A DNA stretch of 64,000 nucleotides. Origin: Paracoccaceae bacterium (lineage in GTDB: Bacteria > Pseudomonadota > Alphaproteobacteria > Rhodobacterales > Rhodobacteraceae). The DNA lies in contig NVUX02000006.1 in the NCBI GenBank assembly GCA_002402045.2, positions 134,254 to 198,253 on the forward strand, written 5' to 3'. The first letter of the stretch is position 1, and each line of letters begins with the position of its first letter. A program made the position numbers and the translations under genes. Shown one piece after another: positions 36,233-45,118 of this stretch. The notes beneath the pieces were generated by a model that was not told the origin of the DNA, did not search any database, and saw only the letters and a list, made by a program, of their open reading frames with translations.

Positions 36233-36343
36233 TTATGGAGCGGCGACCGGCACAAGCGGATCGCCTTTCACACCACACCCCGAAATGGTTAACGGAAAGC
36301 TAACGATTGCAAGAAATGTTAAGATTTTGCTAATATTCCTCAT
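36233..36343 (-). CDS. LptM-like small lipoprotein
   Basis: A 36-codon gene too short for the ORF track. It starts with ATG overlapping the argH stop (ATGA) and encodes an N-terminal hydrophobic signal ending in the lipobox LTISGC, then [14 protein letters not shown]. The short mature part beginning CG-K-G-P is characteristic of LptM (formerly YifL), an outer-membrane lipoprotein that helps maturation of the LptD translocon in E. coli. The position between argH and lysA also matches the usual location of this family. A role in LPS transport is by homology only. Confidence 0.82.
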   Translation of the reverse strand: MRNISKILTFLAIVSFPLTISGCGVKGDPLVPVAAP

Positions 36344-37734
36344 GAAAGCGCCTCTTTCCAGCGCGCAATTTGTGCGCGCACCTGTGAGGGCGCGGTACCG
36401 CCATAGCTTACGCGGCTCGCCACCGAGTTTTCCACTCCCAGCACTTCATATACCGCTTCGGTAATCTGTCCTTCAACAGATTGCATCTGCTCAAGGCTCA
36501 GCTCGTGTAAATCACAGCCCTGATCTTCGGCCATTTTCACCAATGCGCCGGTAACGTGGTGCGCATCGCGGAAGGGCATATTAAGCGCCCGCACCAAAAA
36601 ATCAGCGAGGTCTGTCGCCGTCGAAAAACCGCTGGCGGCGGCGGTGCGCAATGGCTCGGGGTTGGGCCTAAGATCGGCCATCATCCCCGTGAGCGCGGCG
36701 AGCGAAAGCATGATGCTATCGGCGGCGTCAAACACCTGCTCCTTATCTTCCTGCATGTCTTTTGAATAGGCCAGCGGAAGGCCTTTCATAATCGTCAGCA
36801 ACGCAACAAGCGAGCCCGTAATCCGCCCGACTTTGGAGCGCAAAAGCTCTGCCGCATCAGGGTTTTTCTTTTGCGGCATGATGCTTGAGCCGGTTGAGAA
36901 CCGATCCGAAATTGTTACGAATCGAAACTGGGCTGATGACCAAATCACAAGTTCTTCTGCAATTCGTGAAATGTGAATTGCACAAATCGAACATGAGGTC
37001 AAAAACTCCAACGCAAAGTCCCGATCCGAGACCGCGTCAAGGGAATTGGCTGATGGACGGTCAAACCCGAGCGCTTCTGCCGTCATATCCCGATCAATCG
37101 GGAAGGACGTTCCGGCCAGCGCCGCAGCACCAAGCGGCGACTCGTTCATCCGCTTGCGGGCGTCCTCAAAGCGCGAGCGATCCCGCGCGAACATCTCGAC
37201 ATAGGCCATCATATGGTGGCCCCACGTAACCGGCTGAGCCACCTGCAAATGGGTAAAACCGGGCATGACCATATCGGCCCCTGCCTCAGCCTGTGCCACA
37301 AAAACCTTCATCAACGCCGAAAGCCCGTCAATCGCCGCATCCATCTGGCCGCGCACCCAAAGCTTAAAATCTGTCGCGACCTGATCATTACGCGAACGCG
37401 CGGTGTGCAGCCGCCCCGCCGCCGGCCCCACAATCTCTGTCAGCCGCGCCTCTACATTCATGTGAATGTCTTCCAACGCGGTCGAAAACGCAAAAGTTCC
37501 GCCCTCGATCTCTGACAATACCGTGAGCAGGCCTTTCCGAATGGCCGTTGCATCGCTATCCTCAATGATACCCTGAGCAGCCAGCATGGCGGCGTGGGCG
37601 CGGGAGCCTTCAATATCCTGCTTGGCCATCTTTTGATCATAGCCGATCGAAGCGTTAATCGCCTCCATTATGGCATCTGGCCCCGCAGAAAACCTTCCGC
37701 CCCACATTGCATTTGCTGACTTTTTATCCGACAT
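36340..37734 (-). CDS. argH: argininosuccinate lyase
   Basis: 464 residues. Splits argininosuccinate into arginine and fumarate, the last step of arginine synthesis. Starts with the typical [25 protein letters not shown], has [27 protein letters not shown], and the fumarase/lyase signature [18 protein letters not shown]. The C-terminus holds [14 protein letters not shown]. First gene of a leftward unit running into the LptM-like lipoprotein and lysA; divergent from the TlpA gene 27 bp away. Confidence 0.97.
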   Translation of the reverse strand: MSDKKSANAMWGGRFSAGPDAIMEAINASIGYDQKMAKQDIEGSRAHAAMLAAQGIIEDSDATAIRKGLLTVLSEIEGGTFAFSTALEDIHMNVEARLTEIVGPAAGRLHTARSRNDQVATDFKLWVRGQMDAAIDGLSALMKVFVAQAEAGADMVMPGFTHLQVAQPVTWGHHMMAYVEMFARDRSRFEDARKRMNESPLGAAALAGTSFPIDRDMTAEALGFDRPSANSLDAVSDRDFALEFLTSCSICAIHISRIAEELVIWSSAQFRFVTISDRFSTGSSIMPQKKNPDAAELLRSKVGRITGSLVALLTIMKGLPLAYSKDMQEDKEQVFDAADSIMLSLAALTGMMADLRPNPEPLRTAAASGFSTATDLADFLVRALNMPFRDAHHVTGALVKMAEDQGCDLHELSLEQMQSVEGQITEAVYEVLGVENSVASRVSYGGTAPSQVRAQIARWKEALS

Positions 37735-37761
37735 ATCGCTAAACCCCTTTGGAGAGGCCCG

Positions 37762-38337
37762 ATGAAAACGCCCCTGATTGCCCTGCTATACGCCGCTTTG
37801 ACCCTTGGTGCAAACCAAGGTTTTACACAAGAGATCACGCCCGAACTTCGCACCGAGCTGCTGGAGATGCGCGCAGGCAATATGCGCAAACTAAAAGTGC
37901 AAACCGAGCCGCAGGCTGCGGTACTCACTACGTTTACGAACCCCGCAGGGGAAACGCTGAGCCTAGCCGATAGCACTGGCAAAATTCGGGTGCTGAATTT
38001 TTGGGCAACGTGGTGCTTCCCATGCCGCGAAGAAATGCCAACGCTGGATGCGCTGCAAAAACAGCTGGGTGGGGATGATTTTGAGGTACTCACCGTTGCC
38101 ACAGGGTTTAACAACCTTGATGGCATCAAACGGTTTTTAGAGCAGGCAGAAGTGACCGCACTGCCGATTCTACTAGACCCTGATTCATCACTTGGGGCCG
38201 AGTTTGGTGCCATTGGCCTGCCGCTTACGGTGATTCTTAATAGAGAAGGCCAAGAAATTGCAAGATTAACCGGTGGAGCGGAATGGGATAGCGAAAGCGC
38301 TTTAAACATAATTGGCACCTTACTTTTATTGGAATAA
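37762..38337 (+). CDS. TlpA-family thiol:disulfide oxidoreductase
   Basis: 191 residues with a signal peptide ([21 protein letters not shown]) and a periplasmic thioredoxin fold. The active site is [15 protein letters not shown] (CxxC at about residues 87-90), and the cis-proline segment is [16 protein letters not shown]. TlpA-type reductases keep cysteines reduced for cytochrome assembly or other periplasmic proteins. It starts divergently from argH with GGAGAGG before the ATG, an arrangement seen in other Rhodobacteraceae. The target protein is not evident. Confidence 0.9.
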   Translation: MKTPLIALLYAALTLGANQGFTQEITPELRTELLEMRAGNMRKLKVQTEPQAAVLTTFTNPAGETLSLADSTGKIRVLNFWATWCFPCREEMPTLDALQKQLGGDDFEVLTVATGFNNLDGIKRFLEQAEVTALPILLDPDSSLGAEFGAIGLPLTVILNREGQEIARLTGGAEWDSESALNIIGTLLLLE

Positions 38338-38451
38338 TTACTCTAAAATTTGATTCAACTAAATAGAACATTTTAAGAACAATTTAGGAATATTTACGTT
38401 CTGTTAACTTTTCTCGGCCAAGTTGAAATTGTATTGATTATGGAGAATTCG

Positions 38452-39270
38452 ATGGCACAGAATTGGGAAGCATTTGAGGGCCACGCCACCAAGAAAGATC
38501 TGAAGCTTGAAAAAACGCGTGCAATGGTATCTGCCGCGATTGACGAAGGACGCGTTGGGTTGGCTTTTCAGCCGATATTCCGTTCCGGCCCGCGGCCATT
38601 GGTTGCTTTTCATGAAGGCCTTATCAGAATTCGAGATCGGGACGGGCGCACTTTATCAGCTGGTGAATTTATCCCGGCAGTCGAAGACACAACTCTGGTG
38701 CAAGCTATTGACAGGATCGCCCTGCAAAGAGCACTTGATATGCTCAGCGCAGACCCACGCCAGCGTATCTCAGTAAACATTTCAATGAACACCATTGGAG
38801 ATGCAGACTGGATGCGCATATTGGAAAGCGGTTGCAAAAACAGCCCTGATATCGCAGATCGTCTGATCATAGAACTTACGGAATCCACCCCGATTCATGA
38901 TCCGGAATACGTCGCCTATTTCATAGAAAAGGGTCACAAACTCGGGTGTAGCTTTGCAATTGACGATTTCGGCTCCGGCTATACCGGCTTCAGCCACTTT
39001 CGCAAATACAAATTTGATATGGTGAAAATAGATGGCCAATTCATAAGCGATTTGCCAAATAACAGAGACAACCAAGTTTTAGTCGAAGCCTTGGTTATGA
39101 TCGCACGGCAATTTGATATGTTTACCGTAGCTGAATTTGTCGAAACCGCCGAAGAATCGGCACTCGTGCAAAAACTTGGGATCGATGCAATGCAAGGGTA
39201 CTATTATGGCCGTTCAGCAGAAATGCCGATCTGCCTAAATACAGGATCTCAGATTGGTGCGCGCGCTTAA
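38452..39270 (+). CDS. stand-alone EAL-domain cyclic-di-GMP phosphodiesterase
   Basis: 272 residues from the ATG at 38452, which has GGAG six bases upstream. Almost all of it is one EAL domain. The signature reads HEGLIRI, an EGL variant of EAL, but the other metal and catalytic residues are present: SVNISM (Asn), IIELTES (Glu), FAIDDFGSGYTGF (Asp pair and loop 6), VKIDGQFI (Lys), VAEFVET (Glu) and MQGYYYG (Gln). It is probably an active c-di-GMP hydrolase; no sensory domain is fused. It lies alone after tlpA with its own 110-bp AT-rich upstream region. Confidence 0.88.
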   Translation: MAQNWEAFEGHATKKDLKLEKTRAMVSAAIDEGRVGLAFQPIFRSGPRPLVAFHEGLIRIRDRDGRTLSAGEFIPAVEDTTLVQAIDRIALQRALDMLSADPRQRISVNISMNTIGDADWMRILESGCKNSPDIADRLIIELTESTPIHDPEYVAYFIEKGHKLGCSFAIDDFGSGYTGFSHFRKYKFDMVKIDGQFISDLPNNRDNQVLVEALVMIARQFDMFTVAEFVETAEESALVQKLGIDAMQGYYYGRSAEMPICLNTGSQIGARA

Positions 39271-39307
39271 ATCATCAGTTTTTGAGGCTAAACTCTTAGA
39301 GATTATT

Positions 39308-39327
39308 GGCGGCAAAAAACTGCCGCC
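39308..39327. terminator. bidirectional hairpin terminator between EAL gene and phaR
   Basis: GGCGGCA and TGCCGCC form a perfect seven-base stem with loop AAAAAC, in the 99-bp gap between the convergent EAL gene and phaR. T-rich sequence follows only weakly (TTAATCC), so the terminator assignment rests mainly on position. Confidence 0.6.
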
Positions 39328-39369
39328 TTAATCCAAACTTAGAGCATGGAGCAATTTGGCTGCCTAAAA

Positions 39370-39942
39370 TCAGCTTTTATCCGCCAACTTAGAAATTTGG
39401 TCCTGCATGGCGGCTAGTTGCTGCTTTAGAGCGTCTAGCTCTTCATTTCCATTCGGCTCTGGTTCAGATATCGGGGCTGAAGTGGCGGCAGGAAAAGGCG
39501 AAAACATTTTTACTGCGTTTTCCATCCATTCCATATTTCCGCGCGTGAGGCTTTCCATATTTGCCATCACAGGATTCTGGCCCATCACAGAGTTGATCTG
39601 TTCACGCATATTATCCTGATTCTTGGTAAAACTCTCCATCGAAGCTTCGAGATAGCCGGGCACTAACCCCTCAAGAGAATCACCATAAAGCCCAATGAGC
39701 TGGCGAAGAAACTTTACGGGCAAAAGGTTTTGCCCTTTAGATTCTTCTTCAAAGATGATTTGGGCCAATACTGAACGCGTGATATCGTCGCCAGATTTAG
39801 CATCTTTAACTACGAAATCCTGCCCTTCACGCACCATAACAGCAAGGTCGTCCAGCGTTACATAGCTAGACTTCGCCGTGTTATACAGGCGCCGGTTGGC
39901 ATATTTCTTAATAACAATTACGTCGGCTTCACTGTCTGCCAT
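39370..39942 (-). CDS. phaR: polyhydroxyalkanoate synthesis repressor PhaR
   Basis: 190 residues. The N-terminal PHB/PHA accumulation regulator domain is unmistakable: VIKKYANRRLYNTAKSSYVTLDDLAVMVREGQDF (residues about 9-42), followed by KDAKSGDDITRSVLAQIIFEEE and the second domain LLPVKFLRQLIGLYGD. The C-terminus is a Gln-rich coiled-coil (LDALKQQLAAMQDQISKLADKS). PhaR binds both DNA and PHA granules and de-represses phasin and pha genes when polymer forms. It is divergent from phaA, its probable target. Confidence 0.95.
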   Translation of the reverse strand: MADSEADVIVIKKYANRRLYNTAKSSYVTLDDLAVMVREGQDFVVKDAKSGDDITRSVLAQIIFEEESKGQNLLPVKFLRQLIGLYGDSLEGLVPGYLEASMESFTKNQDNMREQINSVMGQNPVMANMESLTRGNMEWMENAVKMFSPFPAATSAPISEPEPNGNEELDALKQQLAAMQDQISKLADKS

Positions 39943-40158
39943 AGCATTCTCCTAAATCTGTCAGCTAGAATACTGTCCTTTCTCGCATCCGCAACGCAAA
40001 ACTCGCATCTGCACAATAGCTTGAATGATATACGATAATATTTCACGACAAAGATTCCCCACGCATCTTTATTGCGTCGAGAGGCTGAATTAGGACTTTT
40101 AATTACCCCATAATTATGCTGCAATGCACAAATACCGAATCGCCAAAAGGAGGTAACT
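39943..40158. promoter_or_regulatory. phaR-phaA divergent control region with TGC-rich candidate PhaR sites
   Basis: 216 bp without a gene between divergent phaR and phaA. ATGCTGCAATGCACAA lies at 40116-40132, about 30 bp before the phaA start, and CTGCACAA recurs at 40009. PhaR of Paracoccus and Rhodobacter binds TGC-rich sequences, so these are candidate operators. The ribosome site AAAAGGAGGT directly precedes the GTG start of phaA. Confidence 0.45.
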
Positions 40159-41334
40159 GTGCCTGATATCGTCATTGCATCCGCAGCCCGCACCGCTGTG
40201 GGTAGTTTTCTTGGCTCTTTTGCCAACACACCTGCCCACGCTCTGGGCGAAGCCGTAATTCGCAGCCTTGTAGAGCGCGCTGGGATTGACCCAGCGGACG
40301 TCTCCGAAACCATTCTTGGGCAAGTGTTGACAGCGGGCCAAGGGCAAAACCCCGCACGCCAAGCTCATATAAATGCCGGCCTGTCCAACAAAGCTTCAGC
40401 ATGGGGCATTAACCAAGTATGTGGCTCGGGGCTGCGGGCTGTCGCGCTGGGGGCGCAACAAATCATCCTCGGAGACGCTGAAATTGTGGTGGCTGGCGGG
40501 CAAGAAAGCATGAGCCTTTCAACACATGTTGCCAACTTGCGGCAGGGCCAAAAAATGGGGGACATGCAATTTATTGACTGCATGGTCCGTGATGGGCTTT
40601 GGGATGCTTTCAACGATTACCACATGGGAATAACGGCCGAAAACGTGGCTAAACAGTGGGGCATTGACCGTGAAATGCAGGACGCTTTTGCGGTGGCCTC
40701 ACAAAATAAAGCTGAAGCAGCGCAGCTGGCTGGGCGCTTTAAGGATGAAATTATTCCGGTTACGCTCAAATCTCGGCGTGGCGAAACGGTTGTGGATACA
40801 GATGAATATATCCGCCACGGCGCAACGATTGAAAATATGCAAAAACTCCGCCCAGCATTTGCCAAAGATGGCACCGTAACGGCAGCCAATGCTTCAGGGC
40901 TAAACGATGGCGCAGCCGGCGTGTTGCTGATGACAGCGGCCAATGCCGAAAAACGCGGAATTGAGCCTTTGGGCCGGATCGTGGCCACGGCCACAGCGGG
41001 GCTGGACCCGTCTATCATGGGTGTTGGGCCGATTCATGCCTCCAAAAAGGCACTCGCAAAGGCGGGCTGGAAGGCTGAGGATCTTGACCTTGTTGAGGCA
41101 AATGAGGCCTTTGCAGCGCAGGCTTGCGCGGTGAATAAAGACATGGGCTGGGACCCGTCGGTTGTGAATGTAAACGGTGGGGCAATTGCGATTGGCCACC
41201 CGATCGGGGCTTCTGGTGCCCGTATCCTGAACACTTTGCTTTTTGAAATGAAGCGCCGTGATGCGAAAAAAGGGCTGGCAACGCTCTGCATTGGTGGTGG
41301 CATGGGCGTGGCGCTATGCGTTGCGCGCGATTAG
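40159..41334 (+). CDS. phaA: acetyl-CoA C-acetyltransferase (beta-ketothiolase)
   Basis: 391 residues, starting at GTG behind a full AAGGAGGT site. Condenses two acetyl-CoA to acetoacetyl-CoA, first step of polyhydroxybutyrate synthesis. The acyl-accepting cysteine is in [15 protein letters not shown] (about residue 88), the histidine in [16 protein letters not shown] (about 348), and the second cysteine in [13 protein letters not shown] (about 378). Twelve bp before phaB and divergent from phaR, so it is the PHB pathway enzyme. The polymer synthase gene phaC is not in the window. Confidence 0.96.
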   Translation: MPDIVIASAARTAVGSFLGSFANTPAHALGEAVIRSLVERAGIDPADVSETILGQVLTAGQGQNPARQAHINAGLSNKASAWGINQVCGSGLRAVALGAQQIILGDAEIVVAGGQESMSLSTHVANLRQGQKMGDMQFIDCMVRDGLWDAFNDYHMGITAENVAKQWGIDREMQDAFAVASQNKAEAAQLAGRFKDEIIPVTLKSRRGETVVDTDEYIRHGATIENMQKLRPAFAKDGTVTAANASGLNDGAAGVLLMTAANAEKRGIEPLGRIVATATAGLDPSIMGVGPIHASKKALAKAGWKAEDLDLVEANEAFAAQACAVNKDMGWDPSVVNVNGGAIAIGHPIGASGARILNTLLFEMKRRDAKKGLATLCIGGGMGVALCVARD

Positions 41335-41346
41335 GGGGAATCGAAC

Positions 41347-42072
41347 ATGACTAGAGTAGCATTGGTAACGGGCGGCACGCGCGGCATCGGAGCGGCCATT
41401 GCCGTGGCGCTAAAAGATAGCGGCGCACGCGTTGCGGTAAGTTATGCCGGGAATGATGAAGCGGCGGCGGCGTTTAGTGCTAAAACCGGCATTAAGGCTT
41501 ATAAGTGGTCCGTTGCGGATTATGATGAATGCGTAACGGGCATTGCCGACGTGGAGGCAGACCTCGGGCCGATTGATATTCTTGTAAATAACGCAGGGAT
41601 CACGCGCGATGGCATGTTTCATAAGCTGACTCGCGAAGCGTGGCGGGAGGTAATTGATACAAACCTGAATGGCGTTTTCAACATGACTCACCCGATTTGG
41701 CCAGGTATGCGGAGCCGAAAATTTGGCCGCGTGATCAACATTTCGTCGATCAACGGGCAAAAAGGGCAAATGGGGCAAGTGAATTACTCAGCCTCAAAAG
41801 CAGGAGACCTCGGGTTTACAAAAGCATTGGCGCAGGAGGGGGCCTTTATGGGCATCACTGTGAATGCAATTTGCCCGGGGTATATTGGCACTGAAATGGT
41901 GCGGGCCATACCCGAAAAGGTGCTGAATGAGAAGATTATTCCGCAAATTCCGGTGGGCCGCTTGGGTGAGCCAGAAGAAATTGCGCGCTGCGTGGTGTTT
42001 CTCGCGTCGGATGACGCGGGCTTTATCACCGGCTCTACGCTCACCGCAAATGGCGGGCAATTTGTGGTGTGA
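41347..42072 (+). CDS. phaB: acetoacetyl-CoA reductase
   Basis: 241 residues of the short-chain dehydrogenase family. NADPH-dependent reduction of acetoacetyl-CoA to (R)-3-hydroxybutyryl-CoA. The cofactor loop is LVTGGTRGIGAAIAVAL, NNAGITRDGMFHKL follows, the catalytic Ser region is INISSINGQKGQMGQ and the Tyr/Lys pair is NYSASKAGDLGF. The phrase GQMGQVNYSASKAG is typical of PhaB. It follows phaA by 12 bp. A long inverted repeat starts just after its stop codon. Confidence 0.95.
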   Translation: MTRVALVTGGTRGIGAAIAVALKDSGARVAVSYAGNDEAAAAFSAKTGIKAYKWSVADYDECVTGIADVEADLGPIDILVNNAGITRDGMFHKLTREAWREVIDTNLNGVFNMTHPIWPGMRSRKFGRVINISSINGQKGQMGQVNYSASKAGDLGFTKALAQEGAFMGITVNAICPGYIGTEMVRAIPEKVLNEKIIPQIPVGRLGEPEEIARCVVFLASDDAGFITGSTLTANGGQFVV

Positions 42073-42077
42073 CAATG

Positions 42078-42124
42078 GCACTGCCCCGCGATAAGAAGGG
42101 AAAATTCTTTTTGCGGGGCAGTGC
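42078..42124 (+). repeat. 12-bp perfect inverted repeat ending at the start codon of the GATase1 gene
   Basis: GCACTGCCCCGC (42078-42089) and GCGGGGCAGTGC (42113-42124) are perfect complements separated by 23 bases. The loop itself contains AAGAA and TTCTT, which can extend the pairing. The right arm ends directly before the ATG at 42125 and contains the only purine-rich sequence in ribosome-site position. If it folds in the mRNA, it would hide the translation start of the downstream gene. No T-run follows the right arm, so it is not a classical terminator on this strand. Confidence 0.7.
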
Positions 42125-42856
42125 ATGAAAATCGGAATTCTGGAAACCGGGCATTTATCGGATACGCTTAAGGCCAAATATGGGCGCTATCCTGATTTTT
42201 TTGAGCGGCTGGTGGCGCCGCATTTGCCCGAGGCAGAATTTTTTGCCGTAGCGATTGTGGATGGCGAGGTGGCGGATAGCCCCGCGCAGGCCGATGGCTG
42301 GATAATTACCGGCTCCCGCAGCGGCGCGTATGAGGATGAACCATGGATTCCACCATTGGAAGCGTTTTTGCGCGATTGCCTTGCATCGCAAACCCCCGTG
42401 GCTGGCATTTGCTTTGGCCACCAGATATTGGCGCAAGCCATGGGCGGCAAAGTGGTCAACTCCCCCAAAGGATGGGGCTTTGGAATACATAATTATACGC
42501 TGAAAGCGCGGCCCGCTTGGCTAGAGAAAATCCCGCAAGAGTTTTCTATTCCAGCGATTCACCAAGATCAGGTTATTGAGGTGCCAAAAGGCGCACAGGT
42601 GTTTGCTGAGTCGGCATTTTGCCCGATTGCTGGGCTGGTATACGGCGGCTTAGACAACCCTCATGCGATAAGCATTCAGCCGCACCCCGAAATGTCTGCC
42701 GAATTTGTGGCGGATATTGCCAAGGAACGGCTGAGAAATATAATTTCAGCCGAAATAGTAGAGCCCGCTCTGAAATCGCTGGAAAAACCAGCTGATCAAG
42801 TGGCGTGGGGCAAAACCATAGCCAATTTTTTCAGGCAGGCTAAAGCTGTGCGCTGA
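42125..42856 (+). CDS. class I glutamine amidotransferase-like protein
   Basis: 243 residues. The nucleophile elbow is VAGICFGHQILAQAMGG (Cys at about residue 99), and the His/Glu pair is in SIQPHPEMSAEF. GSRSGAYEDEPWI supplies the oxyanion strand. It resembles GMP-synthase-like stand-alone GATase1 proteins (YfeJ/GuaA-N type), which may hydrolyse gamma-glutamyl compounds or glutamine; the acceptor is unknown. It follows phaB in the same direction but behind a strong inverted repeat. Its 3' end overlaps that of the convergent DUF465 gene by 17 bp. Confidence 0.88.
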   Translation: MKIGILETGHLSDTLKAKYGRYPDFFERLVAPHLPEAEFFAVAIVDGEVADSPAQADGWIITGSRSGAYEDEPWIPPLEAFLRDCLASQTPVAGICFGHQILAQAMGGKVVNSPKGWGFGIHNYTLKARPAWLEKIPQEFSIPAIHQDQVIEVPKGAQVFAESAFCPIAGLVYGGLDNPHAISIQPHPEMSAEFVADIAKERLRNIISAEIVEPALKSLEKPADQVAWGKTIANFFRQAKAVR

Positions 42857-43010
42857 CCCGGTTGATTTCTTCTTTAATACGTAGTTTTTCTTTTTTCATC
42901 GCCCCAATCTCGATGGTATCTGCGCTCGGGTAGCGCTGGGTTTGCTCGATCTGGTTGTCAAGTTTCTCGTGTTTTTTCTGTAGTTCGTTCAGATGAGAAT
43001 TCAGGTTCAT
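42840..43010 (-). CDS. DUF465/YdcH-family small coiled-coil protein
   Basis: 56 residues from the ATG at 43010, which has GGAGG seven bases upstream; the 80-residue ORF in the track is over-extended. Sequence NSHLNELQKKHEKLDNQIEQTQRYPSADTIEIGAMKKEKLRIKEEINR matches the YdcH family: a short helical hairpin with the conserved KKEKLRIKEEI tail. Function is unknown. It is a very common single-gene family in alphaproteobacteria. Confidence 0.82.
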   Translation of the reverse strand: MNLNSHLNELQKKHEKLDNQIEQTQRYPSADTIEIGAMKKEKLRIKEEINRVSAQL

Positions 43011-43104
43011 CAATGGCCTCCGGTTGGTTGCATCTAATTGATAGGTAAGAGTTGACCACAGAATTTCAATTCTGTCACGCAATCTTCACCTATTCTTTAC
43101 AAAA

Positions 43105-43848
43105 TTATCGCTCAGAGATTACCAAAGCCTTACCGTCACGCAGAATTTCGCGGATGGTTTGGCTAAAATCGTCGCCGTCTACACGGTGTAATTCGCCGTC
43201 ATGCAGCACAAGTGGTGAAAGCAATTTGAGCGGCCCCGCAGCACCCTTGCGCGCCTGAACAATTATTCGCCGCGCGGGCCGCCCAATGCGAGCGGCTAGC
43301 GGCAGTATATGTATATCTCCGGTTTTATCGAGAGCGGATAATATTTCGCCCAATCGCTCGGTTCTATGTATTATTGTAAGCCATCCCAATGGCTTAAGTC
43401 TTTTCATCCCGACCGAAAGCCAGCCTTCTAAGCTCGTTATGCCCTCAATAAAGGCCACTGATTTTCCGAAATCTTGCGGCGCTGAATGGCGGAAAGACTC
43501 ATAAAAAGGTGGGTTCATCATCACATGATCAAAGCTTTGCGCGCGCAATATGTCGGGCATATGTGCGAGGTCACCCTGCACTATTTCAGCGGTCAAGCCG
43601 TTGCGCGCCATGTTTTGCCTCGCCAGATCGGCGTATTTTTGCTGAACCTCCAACCCAGTGGCCCGCACAGGCACGCGGTGCAGCAGGCAGGCCAGTGCCA
43701 CCCCCACGCCGCACCCCATTTCCAGCACGCTTTCGCCCGCCGTGCACCGCATCGCAGCGGCCAAAAACACCGGGTCAGTTGCCGCTCTGTAGCCAATATT
43801 TGGCTGTAAAATCTTTAATCGCCCGTCAAGAAAGCCGTCATCTGTCAT
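43105..43848 (-). CDS. tRNA1(Val) (adenine-N6)-methyltransferase-like protein (TrmN6 family)
   Basis: 247 residues, class I SAM-dependent methyltransferase. The SAM loop is VLEMGCGVGVALACLL and the catalytic NPPF motif is HVMMNPPFYESF (about residue 117), used by N6-adenine methylases. It begins FLDGRLKILQPNIGYRAATDPVFLAAA, as YfiC/TrmN6 does. The E. coli enzyme methylates A37 of tRNA-Val; the target here is inferred. It overlaps the DUF2007 gene upstream by 11 bp. Confidence 0.87.
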   Translation of the reverse strand: MTDDGFLDGRLKILQPNIGYRAATDPVFLAAAMRCTAGESVLEMGCGVGVALACLLHRVPVRATGLEVQQKYADLARQNMARNGLTAEIVQGDLAHMPDILRAQSFDHVMMNPPFYESFRHSAPQDFGKSVAFIEGITSLEGWLSVGMKRLKPLGWLTIIHRTERLGEILSALDKTGDIHILPLAARIGRPARRIIVQARKGAAGPLKLLSPLVLHDGELHRVDGDDFSQTIREILRDGKALVISER

Positions 43849-44065
43849 CTGGCAATCCGCTTTCTATGCCGTTATCCCGCAGCACCGCCGCTGCCAAAAA
43901 GCCGTCTTCCTCCGCCACCATCAATCGGCGCGGGAATATTCCGATTGAGCCTTCCATCACCGCCATGTTTTCCCCGAGCACAAAATACTGAATACCCTCG
44001 CCTTTAAGCAAAGCCGTAGCAAATGTGACATCAAGTGGGTCAGTTGTGCGTAAAATCTCTTTCAT
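43838..44065 (-). CDS. DUF2007 domain protein (putative signal-transducing protein)
   Basis: 75 residues. Starts MKEILRTTDPLDVTFATALLKGEGIQYFVLGEN, the DUF2007 pattern of a small alpha/beta domain related to PII-like signalling proteins, and ends with RRLMVAEEDGFLAAAVLRDNGI. No catalytic residues are apparent. It overlaps the methyltransferase gene and is divergent from the polyprenyl synthase gene only 24 bp away. Confidence 0.85.
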   Translation of the reverse strand: MKEILRTTDPLDVTFATALLKGEGIQYFVLGENMAVMEGSIGIFPRRLMVAEEDGFLAAAVLRDNGIESGLPDDR

Positions 44066-44089
44066 TCCGCCACGTTATCGGGCAAAACT

Positions 44090-45118
44090 ATGGCCGTCGA
44101 GGGGGCAATACCTCCTCTCCCGAATTTGAGAGCAATGATGAGCCCTTTTGAGCAACTGCAAGCGCTGGTCGCACAGGATATGGATGCGGTAAATACGCTT
44201 ATCCGCACCCGAATGGCATCGAAGCACGCGCCGCGCATCCCTGAAATAACAGCGCATTTGGTGGAGGCCGGCGGCAAACGGCTACGGCCTTTGCTAACGC
44301 TGGCGGCGGCGAATATGTGCGGCTATCAGGGCACGCATCACCAGTTGCTCGCGGCCACCGTCGAGTTTATCCACACAGCCACGCTGTTGCACGACGATGT
44401 GGTGGACGAGAGTGATAAACGGCGCGGGCGGCCCACGGCCAACTTGCTTTGGGATAATAAATCCAGCGTTTTGGTCGGGGACTACCTGTTTTCGCGCTCC
44501 TTCCAGCTAATGGTGGAAACCGGCAATATGAAGGCGCTGGGGATATTGGCAAATGCCTCGGCAGTCATCGCGGAGGGAGAGGTATTGCAGCTGAGCACAG
44601 CGCAAGATCTTTCGACCTCTGAAGAGACTTACTTGCAAGTGGTACGCGGCAAAACCGCAGCGCTTTTTTCGGCTGCATGTGAAGTTGGGGCGGTGATAGC
44701 GGACGCGCCGGAGACCCACGCCAATGCGCTGTATGCTTACGGCGACGCGCTCGGAGTCGCCTTTCAAATTGTAGATGATCTGCTTGATTTTGGTGGCGCA
44801 ACGGCAACACTGGGCAAGAATGTGGGCGATGATTTTCGGGAGCGTAAGCTGACCCTTCCCATTATTTTGGCTGTGGCAAAGGCAGATGCCAGCGAGCGGG
44901 ATTTCTGGAAGCGGACCATCGAAAAAGGCGACCAGCGCACCGATGACCTCGCCCACGCCTTACGGCTAATGGACAGCCACGGAACGCTTGCCGAAACGAG
45001 GCAAAAGGCGCTGGCTTGGGCAGAAAAGGCCCAGCAGGCGCTGGACCCATTGCCGGAATCTGCGCTAAAATCTGCGCTGGTTGGCGTTGCTGGTTTTGTG
45101 GTGTCCCGAGTGGTTTAG
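44090..45118 (+). CDS. ispB: trans-polyprenyl diphosphate synthase (octaprenyl/decaprenyl type)
   Basis: 342 residues. Elongates farnesyl diphosphate with isopentenyl diphosphate to make the ubiquinone side chain. The two aspartate motifs are TLLHDDVVDESDKRRG (first) and QIVDDLLDFGGA (second), with GGKRLRPLLTLAAA before them. Length and motif spacing match the long-chain IspB/DdsA group rather than IspA. The true start may be the ATG pair at codons 16-17 (MMSPFEQLQALV), as the leader is variable. Its stop overlaps that of convergent ispE. Confidence 0.93.
   Translation: MAVEGAIPPLPNLRAMMSPFEQLQALVAQDMDAVNTLIRTRMASKHAPRIPEITAHLVEAGGKRLRPLLTLAAANMCGYQGTHHQLLAATVEFIHTATLLHDDVVDESDKRRGRPTANLLWDNKSSVLVGDYLFSRSFQLMVETGNMKALGILANASAVIAEGEVLQLSTAQDLSTSEETYLQVVRGKTAALFSAACEVGAVIADAPETHANALYAYGDALGVAFQIVDDLLDFGGATATLGKNVGDDFRERKLTLPIILAVAKADASERDFWKRTIEKGDQRTDDLAHALRLMDSHGTLAETRQKALAWAEKAQQALDPLPESALKSALVGVAGFVVSRVV

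Noticed and set aside
37668-38318. 216-codon minus-strand ORF
   Set aside because: Antisense to the TlpA gene, which has a signal peptide and a CFPC active site; the antisense frame is Ser-rich and featureless.
42078-42124. Reading the phaB-GATase inverted repeat as a simple intrinsic terminator
   Set aside because: No T-run follows the right arm and the start codon of the next gene is immediately adjacent.
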